Below are positions 1 to 10,708 of a DNA stretch of 64,000 nucleotides, piece by piece (positions within the stretch are counted from its first letter, which is position 1; each line of letters opens with the position of its first letter). The translations under genes and the position numbers were made by a program. Below the pieces are notes generated by a model that was given only the letters and a program-made list of their open reading frames with translations, searched no databases and had not been told where the DNA came from. Origin of the DNA: Cryptomeria japonica. Taxonomy: Eukaryota > Streptophyta > Pinopsida > Cupressales > Cupressaceae. The stretch is from the NCBI RefSeq assembly GCF_030272615.1, contig NC_081405.1:603487177-603551176 (forward strand). The letters run 5' to 3'.

Positions 1-2
1 TA

Positions 3-1085
3 GAGAATGAAGAGGGAACTTCAAGAACACCTAGTGTCTTATTGGCTACTGGTAAAGAGTTCTTACACTTGCTACATGAGGAGGAGATAGTGAAGTGTGC
101 CATCTTTGTGAAGCTAAAGGAGGAGGTAGACAAGTTGCAGGCAGAGGTACCCAAGGAGGTGAAGCAAATGTTGCAAGAGTATAAGGACATAATGAGTGAT
201 GGAGCACCTGCAACACTCCCACCAAGAAGGTCTATCAGTCATCAAATAGACTTTGTTCCCGGTGCATCCCTACATAATAAAGCTACATATAAGCTCACAC
301 CTAACCAAAACAAGGAGGTGGCAAGGCAAGTGCAAGAGTTATTGGAACAAGGACTGATCAAGAAGAGCATCAGCCCATGTGCAATCCCGGTAGTGCTAGC
401 ATCAAAGAAGAGAGGCAAGTGGAGACTTTGCACTGACTCAAGGGCAATCAATAGGATCACCATAAGGTATAGGTTTCCTATTCCTAGAATAGAGGATATG
501 ATGGACTATTTAGGAGGTGCTATATATTTTACCAAGTTGGACCTTAAAAGTGGTTATCACTAGATTAGAATTAAGGAGGGAGATGAGTGGAAGACTACTT
601 TCAAGACCACAGAAGGATTGTATGAATGGCTTGTGATGCCATTTGGACTCACCAATGTCCCAAGCACCTTCATGAGGTTGATGAATGAGGTGTAAAAAGA
701 CATCACAAGCAGGTTTGTGGTGGTGTACCTAGATGACATTCTCATCTATAGCAAAACCAAAGAGGAGCACCTTGAGCATTTGAGTTTAGTCTTAGAGAGG
801 TTGCATGAGGAGAAGTTATCCATCAACCTAGAGAAGTGTGACTTCTTGAAGCAAGATTTGGTCTACTTAGGATTTGTGGTGTCTAAGGGAACCTTGAAGA
901 TGGATCCAAGCAAAGTGGAGGCAATCTTGAATTGGCCTGCCCCTAGAACAGGGACTGAAGTTAGGAGTTTCCATGGTTTAGCTCAATTCTATAGGAATTT
1001 TGTGAGGAACTTCAAGGGCATATGTGCACCAGTCCTTGACACCATAAAAGGAGGCCTTAAAACTAAGTTTAAATGGACTGGGTAG
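3..1085 (+). pseudogene. Ty3/gypsy chromovirus pol: reverse transcriptase
   Basis: Reverse transcriptase part of a gypsy Pol polyprotein that starts before the window. Visible in order are a pre-RT linker, the LxxGxIxxS motif (LLEQGLIKKSISP), KRGKWRLCTDSRAIN, FTKLDLKSGYH and the catalytic loop VVYLDDILIYS, followed by the chromovirus-like YLGFVVSKGTLKMDPSKVEAI. The frame is conserved but carries stops at 561-563 (TAG where GYHQ is usual), 693-695 (TAA) and 1083-1085 (TAG). Active-site YLDD is intact. The element would copy its RNA into cDNA in the cytoplasmic particle; this copy cannot make a full Pol. Lineage assignment as chromovirus rests on the C-terminal chromodomain found downstream. 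Confidence 0.93.
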
Positions 1086-1520
1086 GCTAATAAAGCATTT
1101 CAATTATTGAAGCAAGAAGTAGCCACAAAACCTATCCTCCTCCTACCTACTTTTGACAAGCTATTCACATTGGAGTGTGATGCAAGTGGAATTTCAGTAG
1201 GGGGTGTATTGAGTCAAGAGGGAAGACCTATGGCATTTTTTAGTGAGAAGCTTAATGAGGCAAAGAAGAAGTACTCCGCCTATAACCTAGAGTTGTATGC
1301 ATTAGTGCAGTCTCTAAAAAAATGGAGGCATTACCTACTCCCAAAGGAATTTGTGTTGTTCATAGACAACCAGGCTTTGAGTTACATTAACACTCAAGAG
1401 AAGCTTAGCAATAGACATCTGAAATGGATGGAATACCTCCAATCCTTCACCTTCACCATCAAGCATAAGAAGGGGCAACTCAACAAGGTGGTTGATGCTT
1501 TAAGTAGGAAGTTGTTGACA
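1086..1520 (+). pseudogene. Ty3/gypsy RNase H domain
   Basis: RNase H of the same Pol, in the same frame after one TAG. The acidic catalytic set is readable: ECDASGISVGGVL, the E in YNLELYALVQSLKKW, FIDNQALSYI and VVDALSRK. The W-R-H-Y-L-L motif (KKWRHYLLP) and the R-H-L-K-W-M segment are typical of gypsy RNase H. It degrades the RNA strand of the RNA:DNA hybrid. The domain itself has no internal stop; the next stop is in the integrase zinc region at 1794-1796. Confidence 0.92.
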
Positions 1521-2837
1521 GTTCAAGAACTACAGTTGCAGAGCATAGGAATAGAAGGTTTCAAGGACCTCTATGAAGGAGATGAAGACTTCTCATCAGC
1601 TTACAAGGTTTGCAAGGAGTTTGAGAACCATTTCCATGGTGAGTATGCAGATTACACTCTCCAAAATGGTCTCTTGTTCAAAGGTAATCAGTTGTGTGTA
1701 CCAAGAGGATCCATGAGGGAAAACCTCATCCAAGAGAACCACAATGGTAGTTTAAGTGGACACTTTGGAGTCAACAAAACCTTGGATTTAGTATAGAGGT
1801 ACTACTATTGGCCCAAGTTGCCAAGAGATGTAAAAAGGTATGTGGAGCAATGTGGCGTGTGTCAAAGATCAAAAGGAGGATCAAGTAATGCTGGTCTCTA
1901 TCAACCATTACCGGCCCCAAATAGGCCTTGGGAATGCATAAGCATGGACTTTGTAGTAGGACTCCCCAAGACTAAGATAGGTGTGGATAGCATCTATGTG
2001 GTAGTAGATAGATTTTCCAAGATGAGTCATTTCATTCCATGTAAGACTACACATGATGCTAGCTATGTTGCACATCTCTTCTTTAAGGAGATTGTTAGGA
2101 TTCATGGACTCCCTTTAAGCATTGTTTCAGATGGGGACAACAGGTTCATGGGTCATTTTTGGAAAACTTTATGGAGGAGACTTGGAACTAATCTCTCTTT
2201 TAGCTCAGCTTACCATCCACAAACTGATGGTCGGACTGAGGTCATCAATAGGGTGTTAGGCAACTTGTTGAGGTGTTTAACTAAGGAGTATGGGCAGACA
2301 TGGGATCTAATCATTCCTCAAGTAGAGTATGCATATAATGACAGTATAAATAGGACCACTGGAAAGAGTCCTTTTGAGGTTGTCTATGGTAGACATCCAA
2401 GAGGAGTGTGTGAAGTCAGGGAACTTGGTTCCATGGAGATGAAGAGTGGCCAAGTAGAGGACTTCACTCAAACCATCAAGGAAGTCCAAGAGAAGGTTAA
2501 GAAAGCCATCCTTGAATCCACTCAAAAACTGAAGGCCAAAATGGATGAGAAAAGGAGAGAGGTTCAGTTCAAGGTGGGTGACTTTGTGATGGTCCATTTG
2601 AGCAAAGCTAGAATGCAAAGTGGCAAGCCTACTAAGCTACAAATGAAGAGGGTAGGACCTTGTATAATTCTAACAAAATATGGTGAGAACACCTATAAGG
2701 TTGAACTTCCTTCAGACTTAGCCATTTCACCAGTCTTCAATGTTACTGATCTGATCATGTACAAGGGTGAGATAGAAGAGCAGACTGAGAACCAAGCCAA
2801 GGTGCTACAAGACTTGGATGTGAATGCCTTACCTTAG
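1521..2837 (+). pseudogene. Ty3/gypsy integrase
   Basis: Integrase of the first gypsy element. The zinc-binding H-H-C-C module runs across a premature TAG at 1794-1796 (SGHFGVNKTL, then QCGVCQRSK). The DDE core is complete: ISMDFVVGLPKT (first D), SIVSDGDNRF (second D) and YHPQTDGRTEVINR (E). The C-terminal part has the gypsy-type module KRVGPCIILTKYGENTYKVEL. It would splice cDNA ends into chromosomal DNA. Apart from the stop codons the domain is well conserved, which suggests a fairly recent copy. Confidence 0.93.
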
Positions 2838-3022
2838 GTGAAGTAGCCTATAGAAGAGGAGATTTTGGAGTCAAGGGTGAAGAATTCTACTAGACACCAA
2901 GTCTACATGGAGCACTTGGTGAAATGGGCAGGTCAACCTATGTCTGAAGCTACTTGGGTGGAGGAGAGCAAGTTCAAGAAGCTTGGCATTGATCCAACTC
3001 TCCTCACTCCCATAGTTCCTTA
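2838..3022 (+). pseudogene. C-terminal chromodomain of the gypsy integrase
   Basis: After two stops (2835-2837 and a TAG eight bases on) the same frame continues and ends at TAG near 3022. It contains EHLVKWAGQPMSEATWVEE, which has the LVKW.G.....ATWE pattern of a chromodomain. In chromoviruses this module binds histone marks and steers integration to heterochromatin. Its presence is why I place the element in the chromovirus branch of Ty3/gypsy. The two upstream stops would remove it from any translated product. Confidence 0.75.
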
Positions 3023-3029
3023 GTTTGTT

Positions 3030-3043
3030 GTAGAGGGGGAGTA
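3030..3043 (+). other. Polypurine tract of the first gypsy element
   Basis: A purine run (tagagggggag) lies just after the pol stop and just before the presumed 3' LTR start TGGTGCAAG. This is the expected place for the plus-strand primer of an LTR retrotransposon. Confidence 0.6.
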
Positions 3044-5043
3044 TGGTGCAAGATCACCCTTCAAAGGGCTCCCACCATTTACTTTTGATTGTGTTCTTTC
3101 TTCTTTATGAAGCCAATGTATATAAAATAAGAGCCATGTGCTCATTGGTCCTAGTTAGGGTCCTAGTTGAGGTCTTAAGGTCATAAGTCAAGATTGAGAT
3201 TTTCTTGAAAATAGAGGGTATGTGTGCCTTTGAGGTGTTTAGGGGTCCTTCATATCATGGTGGTTTCCTTAGGTTATCCCAATGTGGGTCTAGGAGTCAA
3301 GAAAAGCAACATTGAGAAAGTTGCTCAAAAGTTGCAAAAGTTGCATGACAACTTTTCAAAGTTGTCAAGCAACTTTTCCATCTAGAGGTCAAAATATTTA
3401 GGTTAGCGTGGACAACCATAATATGGGAACACAAACTGAGGAAAGGGTAGTATAATTAGTTACAAATCCTAAGAGAAGGGGTTGGATGTCAGATGTTGTA
3501 CGGCCCAAGAAAAGTGACTTGACTGTGACTGCAATTTTGTTGCCAGTCGGCACAAAAGAAGTAAAAGAAGATTGTTAATGGATTGATTTTCGAGAAAAAC
3601 TATGTGGAGTGTCTTGTATGGTGTATATACTCTCATTGTGAGCTTTTATATTAGGTTTTGTTTTGCAAGTTGTGTGTGTTTGTAAATATTTTGTGAATTT
3701 GCTTCTCACTATCCAGTTTTGGACTGGTTTGTGTCAATGGGCTCATAACTCCATTTCCCATTGTGGAATCACCATGAAACCATCGGGAATGAGAGTAAAG
3801 ACCCTATACTATACTTCACAGAAAGAAGATCCCTTGAAAATGCAAGGAGGTCATCTAAAGACCCACTCCTAAGCGAGACTGGACAGTGCCCGACTAGGAA
3901 GGGTTAAGTTGTAGAGGTCTTGGAAAGCAAGGAAGGTCAGAGGAGGAGGCACCCTTTGGAGGAGTTGTAGAGGGGTGAGTGGAGAACCATTGGTGTGAAG
4001 GAGGAGCTTCCACCAATCCAAAAAAGGTGGCAAGAGCACCAAACCTACACTGTGACCGTGGCAGGCCTAAAACCCCTCTTAAAAACCTTAAAATCCACCT
4101 AGGGCAATGTATGGACACTTGGATTCCTAAAACCTAAAAAATCCTTGAGTCCTTACCAAATGAATAGCAGGTCTTTTGGGAGGTTTCACAAGCAAATGCA
4201 TCATTTTCAAGAGGGAGCCCTAAAGGACCGGGTAGGAGGCCTAATTGGTCACAATCCTTGTAGCCCTATTTTGTAGGCAAAAGACAAAATTGTGAAATCG
4301 GTAAGGGGTAGGGAGCTTGAAGCCTCTTGGGGGAACATGAATGGGTGTAACAACTATGTATTAGACCTGATCTATCCTTTCTAAGGCCTAGGAAGGTGTG
4401 GAACAAGCCAAACCCTTATTAGCCTAAGTAAGGGTTCCTTGAAACTCATGAGTAGGTGAGGCCTTAGGAGTAGTTTTTCAAGTTGTTGGTGGGTGGATTG
4501 GGAAAGGTCAGGGGATTCCACAAGAAGAGGAAGTCCTAGAGACCCTAGGGGTAGTTAGAACACCTGGTGATCCAAGGAGAGGATCCAAGAGCATAGACTA
4601 GGCTAGTCTATCCCAAACCCCATCCCATCATAAAGTATCTTGATATGGAAACTTTATTTGACTAAATTGAATACCTAACTAGGTATTGTTTTCATTGAGA
4701 TAGTTGGATGATAAACTCTTGATCACTTGGTTTGATACTCCCCTAATCTTGTTGGGTGAAAATCTTGCGTAAAGATAGTTGAAAAGTTGATAACCACCTC
4801 AAAAAAAAGTGCTTTGTTGGTTTTTGAAATTCTTTTCTCTGTAAGATTTTTTTTTGTTCTTTGTTTTGAATTGATTGTTGTATTGGTTTATTTGCAATAT
4901 ATTTCAATGTTCATAACAAGAATACATAGCACACAATAAAACAATAATCTTCCCTATGCTAAACATTGAGTGTATGTTTTTGTGAGGATATTTTCAAATC
5001 CCCAATGTTTCCACTGGTTCAATTTACAATAAAAGACACATCA
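3044..5043 (+). mobile_element. Probable 3' LTR of the first gypsy element
   Basis: No coding sequence is seen here. It starts at TG right after the polypurine tract and has a TATA-like box at 3119-3128 (tatataaaat). I set the right end at ...ACACATCA (5043) only because LTRs end in CA; no second LTR or target duplication is available to prove it, because the 5' LTR is outside the window. The start is fairly firm, the end is not. Confidence 0.45.
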
Positions 5044-6600
5044 GATAGACACTTCATTCAAAGGTCATTGACAATATCATAGCCCACTAGCCTTGATACT
5101 CCATTATCTCAAACAACCTTGTAACCCCCTAGAGGGCGCCCATTTTTTTGCCTTTTGCCAAAAAATAACACCAAAGTGAATTGCTTCATAGTTGGGTAGT
5201 TATCTTGGGAGATATATGGTGACTAATCTTGGGGGCGGATTCTTCCCCACCCTTGCACTATGATATTGCCAATGTATGGCAACTAACTCGGTTCAAAGCT
5301 TCTAATGCTAAGGTTTGTAGTAAGGATTTTGTTCAGCACGGAAAATAATAAACACAATTAAGAGGCTTCACGACCTTTAAAACAAAGACTTTTCGCATCA
5401 CAAGGATACTAGGGGAAGGCTATCAAATACACACTTCCATTGGAGGGGATTTTCATCAGCCTCCACATTTGATTATAGTGGGTTGTTAAACTTGGTGATA
5501 AAGTTGTTGCCCACTTGGGTTGTACCCTTCTCACTAGCCCTTTTGAGGCTTCGGGAAGGTAGGCCCTCTAAAGGATTTAATTGCTTGAAAGTAAAGAAAG
5601 CATAAAAGAGTGGGTTTGGCTTTTTGGTCACCCAATTAAGGGGAGAGAATATACCTACCACTTAAGACAAAGCAATCAAATTTATTTTTAACCTTTTCAA
5701 AGCAATTGTTGGCTAATTCCTATTTGGAGATGTTGCTCCAACAAGCATGGTGTTTATTTTAGCCCCACATAGCAAATGATTTTCTAAACTAGGAATTGGA
5801 AATCCTGGTCAACCAAATGAAAATCATTGTAAAAAGTAACTTGCTTTGTAAGAATGGACAAGTTGATTTTTCTTTTTAACTTACAAAAAAATACGATTGA
5901 TTGTTCTTTTTGCCTTTGCAAGAAAATGAAAGATTGTTGTTCTTTTTAGAGCCCAAAATTTGAGGTGTGAATCCCAACTTTGCAAGAAAGTAAATGTTTG
6001 ATTTGCTATTCTTTTTACCTTGCAAATATGATTATTTTTAGAGCCCAAAAACAAGTGAGGTACTTTTTAGAACACCAAATTGAAAAATGAAGTTCATTTT
6101 ACCCAAAAGGAAATATGAGTTCTTTTTAACCAACTTTGACAAAGCTTTAAAAGAAATCACTAAATCCTAACTTAACTCCTTCAAATCTATAAGAAACTGT
6201 TAGAAACCTGCAATAAATAAGAAGTTAGTGAAAATCCAAAACCTTAGGTGGGCTTCCACAAGCCTAATTTCAAATCTTGGTTACAAATTTTTCACTCCTA
6301 ATTCTAAACTACCCTGAAATTTAGTGAAGTCTGAAATTTTGGGGATCTTCCAAAAACTAGATTTTGCATTATAACTCCTAGAGGTCTGAAACCCCTCTCA
6401 AACGTCCTGACAATATGTATGGAATATAACTTAAAGTATAAGAAAGAGAAAAGAGAAGAGGAAATATCACTTATATTTTAAGTTATAAAAGAGAAAAGAG
6501 AAGAGGAAATGTCACTTATACTTAAATGTTATATTCCATATATATTACCCTTGCACAAGCCTAATTTCAAGATTTGATTAAAAAAATTGCACTTTGTTTC
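5044..6600 (-). other. Non-coding, probably leader/internal remnant of gypsy element T1
   Basis: No convincing protein is found on either strand. The position is downstream (minus strand) of the T1 LTR and primer site, so this is most simply its leader and truncated internal region. It is AT-rich with repeated phrases such as ctttttagagcccaaaa near 5944 and 6037. The left junction with the first gypsy LTR is not defined. A ~135-bp palindromic repeat lies at 6412-6546. Confidence 0.35.
6412..6546. repeat. Palindromic repeat with ~30-bp inverted ends
   Basis: The left arm (aatatgtatggaatataac, then ttaaagtataag) is mirrored by the right arm ending ...tatattccatatatatt. Between the arms sits a near-duplicated purine segment (gagaaaagagaagaggaaat, twice). 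A related palindrome occurs at 43405-43502 with similar left-flanking sequence, so this is probably a hairpin inside a larger repeat family and not a separate insertion. Confidence 0.6.
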
Positions 6601-6876
6601 AAATGCGTTGTCTTAGAGAACATATGCACTAAAACAATTGTTAAATGCGCTAACCCATCTATCAAATGTGTTAACCTGCATTACAAAAGTGCTAACTTAT
6701 GTTCAGAAGAACTAACCTACAATGCAAATGCTCCAACATATGATGCAAATGCGCTAACCTATGATACAAATGCACAGATTTTCAAACAAAAGCGCTAACC
6801 TACATGACATATGCACTAACCTGTGATGGAAATGCGCTAACCTATGATGCAAATGCGCTAACCTATCGAACAAAAG
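6601..6876. repeat. Minisatellite, ~21-bp unit
   Basis: Degenerate tandem copies of a unit close to aatgcgctaacctatgatgca. The cleanest copies are at 6830-6870; earlier copies have drifted (gctaacttatgttcagaag, ctaacctacaatgcaaat). It lies just inside the primer-binding site of T1, in what would be the untranslated leader. The short + frame through it is repeat-encoded and not a gene. Confidence 0.8.
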
Positions 6877-6966
6877 AGTTGTCAAAATTCACACATGCAT
6901 GAATCTGCATTATAAATGCATTAATTTTACTTTTTCATGATTTTTAAAGGTATATGCGAGGTCCAT

Positions 6967-6987
6967 GGGCCCCACGGTGGGCGCCAA
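6967..6987 (-). other. Primer-binding site of gypsy element T1
   Basis: Read on the minus strand, the bases directly after the LTR are ttttGGCGCCCACCGTGGGG. TGGCGCCCACCGTGGGG is a primer-binding sequence I know from plant Tat-type gypsy elements. Its position against the LTR end (...GACACA) fixes the orientation of T1 as minus and identifies 6990-8151 as the 5' LTR. Confidence 0.8.
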
Positions 6988-6989
6988 AA

Positions 6990-8151
6990 TGTGTCGACTT
7001 GAATTTCATCCTCGGAATGCTACTTGCAACAAGTTAGTTTCACAAAATACAAATGGAAATGCTACAGGAAAACCAAACTCAACCAATGAAACTACATGAA
7101 ATACATATGAAATAAAAACATTAATATTACCTTCATGGTTTATGTCTTATTGTGTCCTAACTCCACTGTTCCTGGCTGCAGATGGTGTGCTCTCAGACAA
7201 TGCACTGATAGCTTCCAAGATGGTATATGAAGAATGGACTGATAACTGATAGTTAACAAATGCTATGATATGCAATACATGATTTTGCTAAAATGATTAT
7301 GCTATATGATTATGCTATTTTGCTTCAAGATTAAAACTCACGGATGCATAAGCTTTTCAAATGATTTGCTTGAAAATGCACTTGAAGTCTCTTGAAGTCT
7401 AGCTCTCTCTCAACTGAAGCTCTTGATTTTATAGACCTTGAGAGGATGAGATGATATGGCTCAAATCAACGGTCATGATCAGATCTGCAAATTTGGATGG
7501 TTGTGAGCAAAGGTGAAGATTGAGAGAAAAAGGGAAGGAGAAGACAAGTGTCACTCATCTCACCTTGACTGGGTTGCTGACTGAGGGACTCTAGGGATGG
7601 TTGGAGAAGATTTAGGCATGATAGGATAAGTAGACTCAAGTCCTTCCTAAGATGTAGGGGTGTTGGAGAGAATATAGAAGATGGTTATGAAATATGTGTA
7701 CGTACACAATATTCATTAAGTTTGGAAGTTGGAGATAAATGATGAATTAATATTCAAGAAATATTAATTTCCTTAGCCACATGTTTGATGAGTTGGCAAA
7801 GGGAAGATGAAGTGGAGATGGAAGGTGAATTGGAAAAGGGATTTAAATAATTTAAGAAATTATTTAATATTTGAGACTATAGGATAGGAGAATAACTATT
7901 AAATATTAGATATTTAATTATTTGGAGAAGATCATTAAACATTAGATATTTAATTAACTTGGTTAAAAGGATAATTAAATATTAGATATTTAATTAATTA
8001 GAAGAATAGGATAGATGAATTAATTAATAGAAAGATGTGAAATGAATTAAATAAATTAATCTTTTCAAATTAACTATTTCATAGAAGAATAATTATTAAA
8101 TAAATATAAAATATTTATTTAATTGCTCATAGCCATTTTTATGTGTATACA
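6990..8151 (-). mobile_element. 5' LTR of gypsy element T1
   Basis: 1162 bp. On the minus strand it starts TGTATACAC and ends GTCGACACA. The boundaries are set by the primer site on one side and by the interrupted copia integrase frame (CTAATTATTGATGAT, coding LIIDD) on the other. A TATA box (ctataaaatc, minus) lies at 7425-7434. U3 is very AT-rich, with repeated attaaatattagatatttaatta phrases at 7890-8010. The same LTR family, starting TGTATACAC, is present as a solo LTR at 13036-14078. The rest of T1 towards lower coordinates is truncated; no pol is seen. Confidence 0.8.
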
Positions 8152-9003
8152 CTAATTATTGATGATTATTCTAGAATGTGTTGGGTTACTTTTCTCAAGG
8201 AGAAATCAAAGGCTTTTGGAAAATTCAAGTTACACAAGGCAATGGTAGAGAATGAAACTGATAAGAAAATCAAATGTTTGAGATCTGATCAAGGAGGAGA
8301 ATTTACATCTAAGGAATTTAATACATTCTGTGAAGTGAATGGAATCAAAAGACAACTATCAGCACCCTAGACACCTTAGTAGAATGGAATTGTGGAAAGG
8401 AAGAACAGAACTATTCTGGAAGCAGCTAGAAGCATGATATTGGAAGCAAATCTACCTCATGTGTACTGGAGAGAAGCAGTAAATACAATGGTTTACACTT
8501 TCAACAGAGTTCACATCAAAGGTGAAATCAGTAAGACCCCTTATGAACTATGGTTTGGCAATACTCCTACTCTTAAACACTTCATAATATTTGGAAGCAA
8601 ATGCTATATTAGGAGAGATGAGTATGTTTGTAAATTTGATCCTAGAAGTGATGAAGGAATATTTTTTGGTTATTCATCTAAAAGCAAGGCATATAGATGT
8701 TTTAAAAAAAGATTACAGAAGATCATTGAAAGTGCTAATGTGAAGATAAATGAACACTTTAGAGGAAATTCAAGATCTATAGATTCTGAATTGGTAGTTG
8801 AGATGATCATAAATGAACTAATACAGATTGCACCAGTACAGAATGTGGATCCAGTCACACCGGCATCATCAGAGAACTCCACAATGACTGAAGAACAACA
8901 GCATGTGAATAAACCCAGGTATGTAAGACTGAATCACTCAGAAAAAATAGATAATTGGAAATACGTATCAAGGTGTTATGACAAGAGGAAGACTAGAAAA
9001 TGA
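8152..9003 (+). pseudogene. Copia element C1: integrase, truncated by T1
   Basis: Integrase core of a Ty1/copia Pol. It begins abruptly at LIIDDYSRMCWVTFLKEK where the T1 LTR was inserted, so gag, protease and the first catalytic D are missing. The second D is present in LRSDQGGEF, and the E in NGIVERKNRTI. Three TAG stops occur between them (8369-8390) at positions where relatives have CAG in a SAPQTPQQNG segment. Downstream are YELWFGNTPTLKHF and DEGIFFGYSSKSKAYR, typical of copia integrase C-termini. Close relative: C2 in this window. Confidence 0.93.
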
Positions 9004-9762
9004 AGAGGTATGCTTAATTTCTCAAACTGAACCAGCATATGTTATTGAAGCATGTCAAGATACATTGGGTTAAAGCAATGGAAGATGAATTAGAACAAAT
9101 TGAAAAGAACAATACATGGACATTAGTTCCCCGACCTAAAGACAAAAATGTAATTGGAACTAAATGGGTATTCAGAAATAAACTTAATGAAGATGGTAAG
9201 GTAATCAGGAACAAGGAAAGATTAGTTTGTAAAGGATATTCACAAAAAGAGGGAATTTATTATAATGAAACCTTTGCACTGGTAGCTAGAATCGAGGCAG
9301 TTACATAATTTCTTGCATTTGCATCTCATAAGAACTATAAAGTATATCAGATGGATGTAAAATGTGCATTTTTGAATGGTGATCTTGAAGAGGAAGATTA
9401 CATTGAACAGCTTGATGGATTTTCATTCTCAAATGTTAAAGATATGGTTTGCAGATTAAGGAAAGCTTTGTATGGATTGAAGCAAGCTCCTAGAGCTTGG
9501 TATGCTAGATTGGACAAATATCTTTTGAATCTTGGTTACACTAAAGGTAATGCTGACAACAACTTATATTTCAAAGGGACTAATGATGAGATCTTGGTTA
9601 TTGAATTTTTTGTTGATGATAAAATTTTTGGAGGAGAAGATTGATTGTGTAAGGACTTTTCTAACAAGATGCAGGAAGAATTTGAAATGTCTATGATTGG
9701 GGAGATAAACTTCTTTTTAGTATTGCAGATTTCACAAACTGATAAAGGTATATTCATATGTT
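9004..9762 (+). pseudogene. Copia element C1: reverse transcriptase with internal deletion
   Basis: Copia RT: HWVKAMEDELEQIEKNNTW, VIGTKWVFRNKLNEDG, VYQMDVKCAFLNGDL, ALYGLKQAPRAWYARLD and the catalytic FVDD (EFFVDDKIFGGED, usually YVDD). A stop follows at 9642. The frame resumes with MQEEFEMSMIGEINFFL and then jumps at about 9762 straight to LWYPYKGDFTLDVFTDADW. In C2 these two parts are ~285 bp apart, so the thumb/connection segment is deleted here. Not functional. Confidence 0.92.
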
Positions 9763-10288
9763 AAATAGTAAACTATGGTTTATGGTATCCCTATAAAGGA
9801 GATTTTACTTTGGATGTCTTTACTGATGCTGATTGGGCAGGTAATCTGGATGATCGAAAAGAATAATCAGTGGAGCTTTTCTACTTGGAGGAAGATTAGT
9901 GTCATGGATGAGCAAGAAAAAAACTTGTGTTTCTCAATCTATAGCTGAAGCAGAGTATGTAGCTACATCCATGAATTGCATGTAGGCAATATGAATGAGA
10001 CATGTGCTAGAAGGATTCAAGATAGATATGTCTAAACCGGTGACTATCTATTGTGATAATAGAAGTGCAATAAACATTTCTAAGAATCATGTACTTCATT
10101 CTAGAACCAAGCACATTGAATTGAAGTATCATTTCCTAAGGGAAAGAGTTCAAGAAAAAGAGGTGAAGATGGAATATGTGAAGAATAAAGATCAATTAGC
10201 TGATATCTTTACTAATCCCTTACCGAAGTCTACCTTTGAGTTTCTTAGAGGTAAACTAGGGATTAGACCCCTACACCAGAAGAACTAG
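9763..10288 (+). pseudogene. Copia element C1: RNase H
   Basis: Copia RNase H: DVFTDADWAGNLDDRK, then a frameshift and stops around 9870-9990, then an open stretch with VTIYCDNRSAINISKN, TKHIELKYHFLRE and DQLADIFTNPLP. The last 97 codons end in RPLHQKN, nearly the same as C2 (RPLHRKN). TAG and TGA replace CAG and TGG in the MQAIWMRH region near 9984-9993. Pol ends at 10288. Confidence 0.92.
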
Positions 10289-10708
10289 AATGATGGAGAT
10301 CCATCACTCCTGTGGATTTCATGATTATATTTCATTAAGGATTGATGAAGGTGTAGGCTACTCCTTTGGGGGAGCAAGTCTGATGTAAAGTTTTGATTCA
10401 GTGCTCTGATGTAATTTTTTTGAGATGATGGAAGAGGCAACAGCATAATTGAAAACAAGTGATGCATTTACACCTTTGGCATTGTTGTCAAAGGGGGAGA
10501 AGAAAAGAAATCAGATATGGGTGAAGAAAATATATGAGAGAAGTTGAAGATCAGATTGAGAGAAGAATTGGTTAAGGGCGAGAAGACAAAGGAGGAGAAT
10601 CGACAGATGTTGTGATACGGGAAAGAAAGTGGCAAGCAAGTTGTAGATAATGATGTTACTCTGATTGTATATCTAATTAGTGTTGCCATCAATACCAAAG
10701 GGGGATAT
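10289..10708 (+). other. C1 3' untranslated region and polypurine tract
   Basis: Non-coding. It includes two purine tracts also found in C2: ctttgggggagcaag near 10365 and the terminal aaagggggatat at 10698-10708 that abuts the LTR start TGTTGG. The second is the likely plus-strand primer. Confidence 0.7.

Noticed and set aside
3663-4118. Two short frames (69 and 74 codons) after the first gypsy pol
   Set aside because: They lie in the probable LTR, with no motif and no conservation evidence.
5128-5150. gagggcgcccattttttt, which resembles a Tat-type primer-binding site on the minus strand
   Set aside because: The match is short, no LTR end or second LTR supports it, and a better site with an LTR exists at 6967-6987.
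6574-6798. 74-codon + frame near the T1 primer site
   Set aside because: Mostly encoded by the 21-bp tandem repeat (NANA/YDANA pattern).
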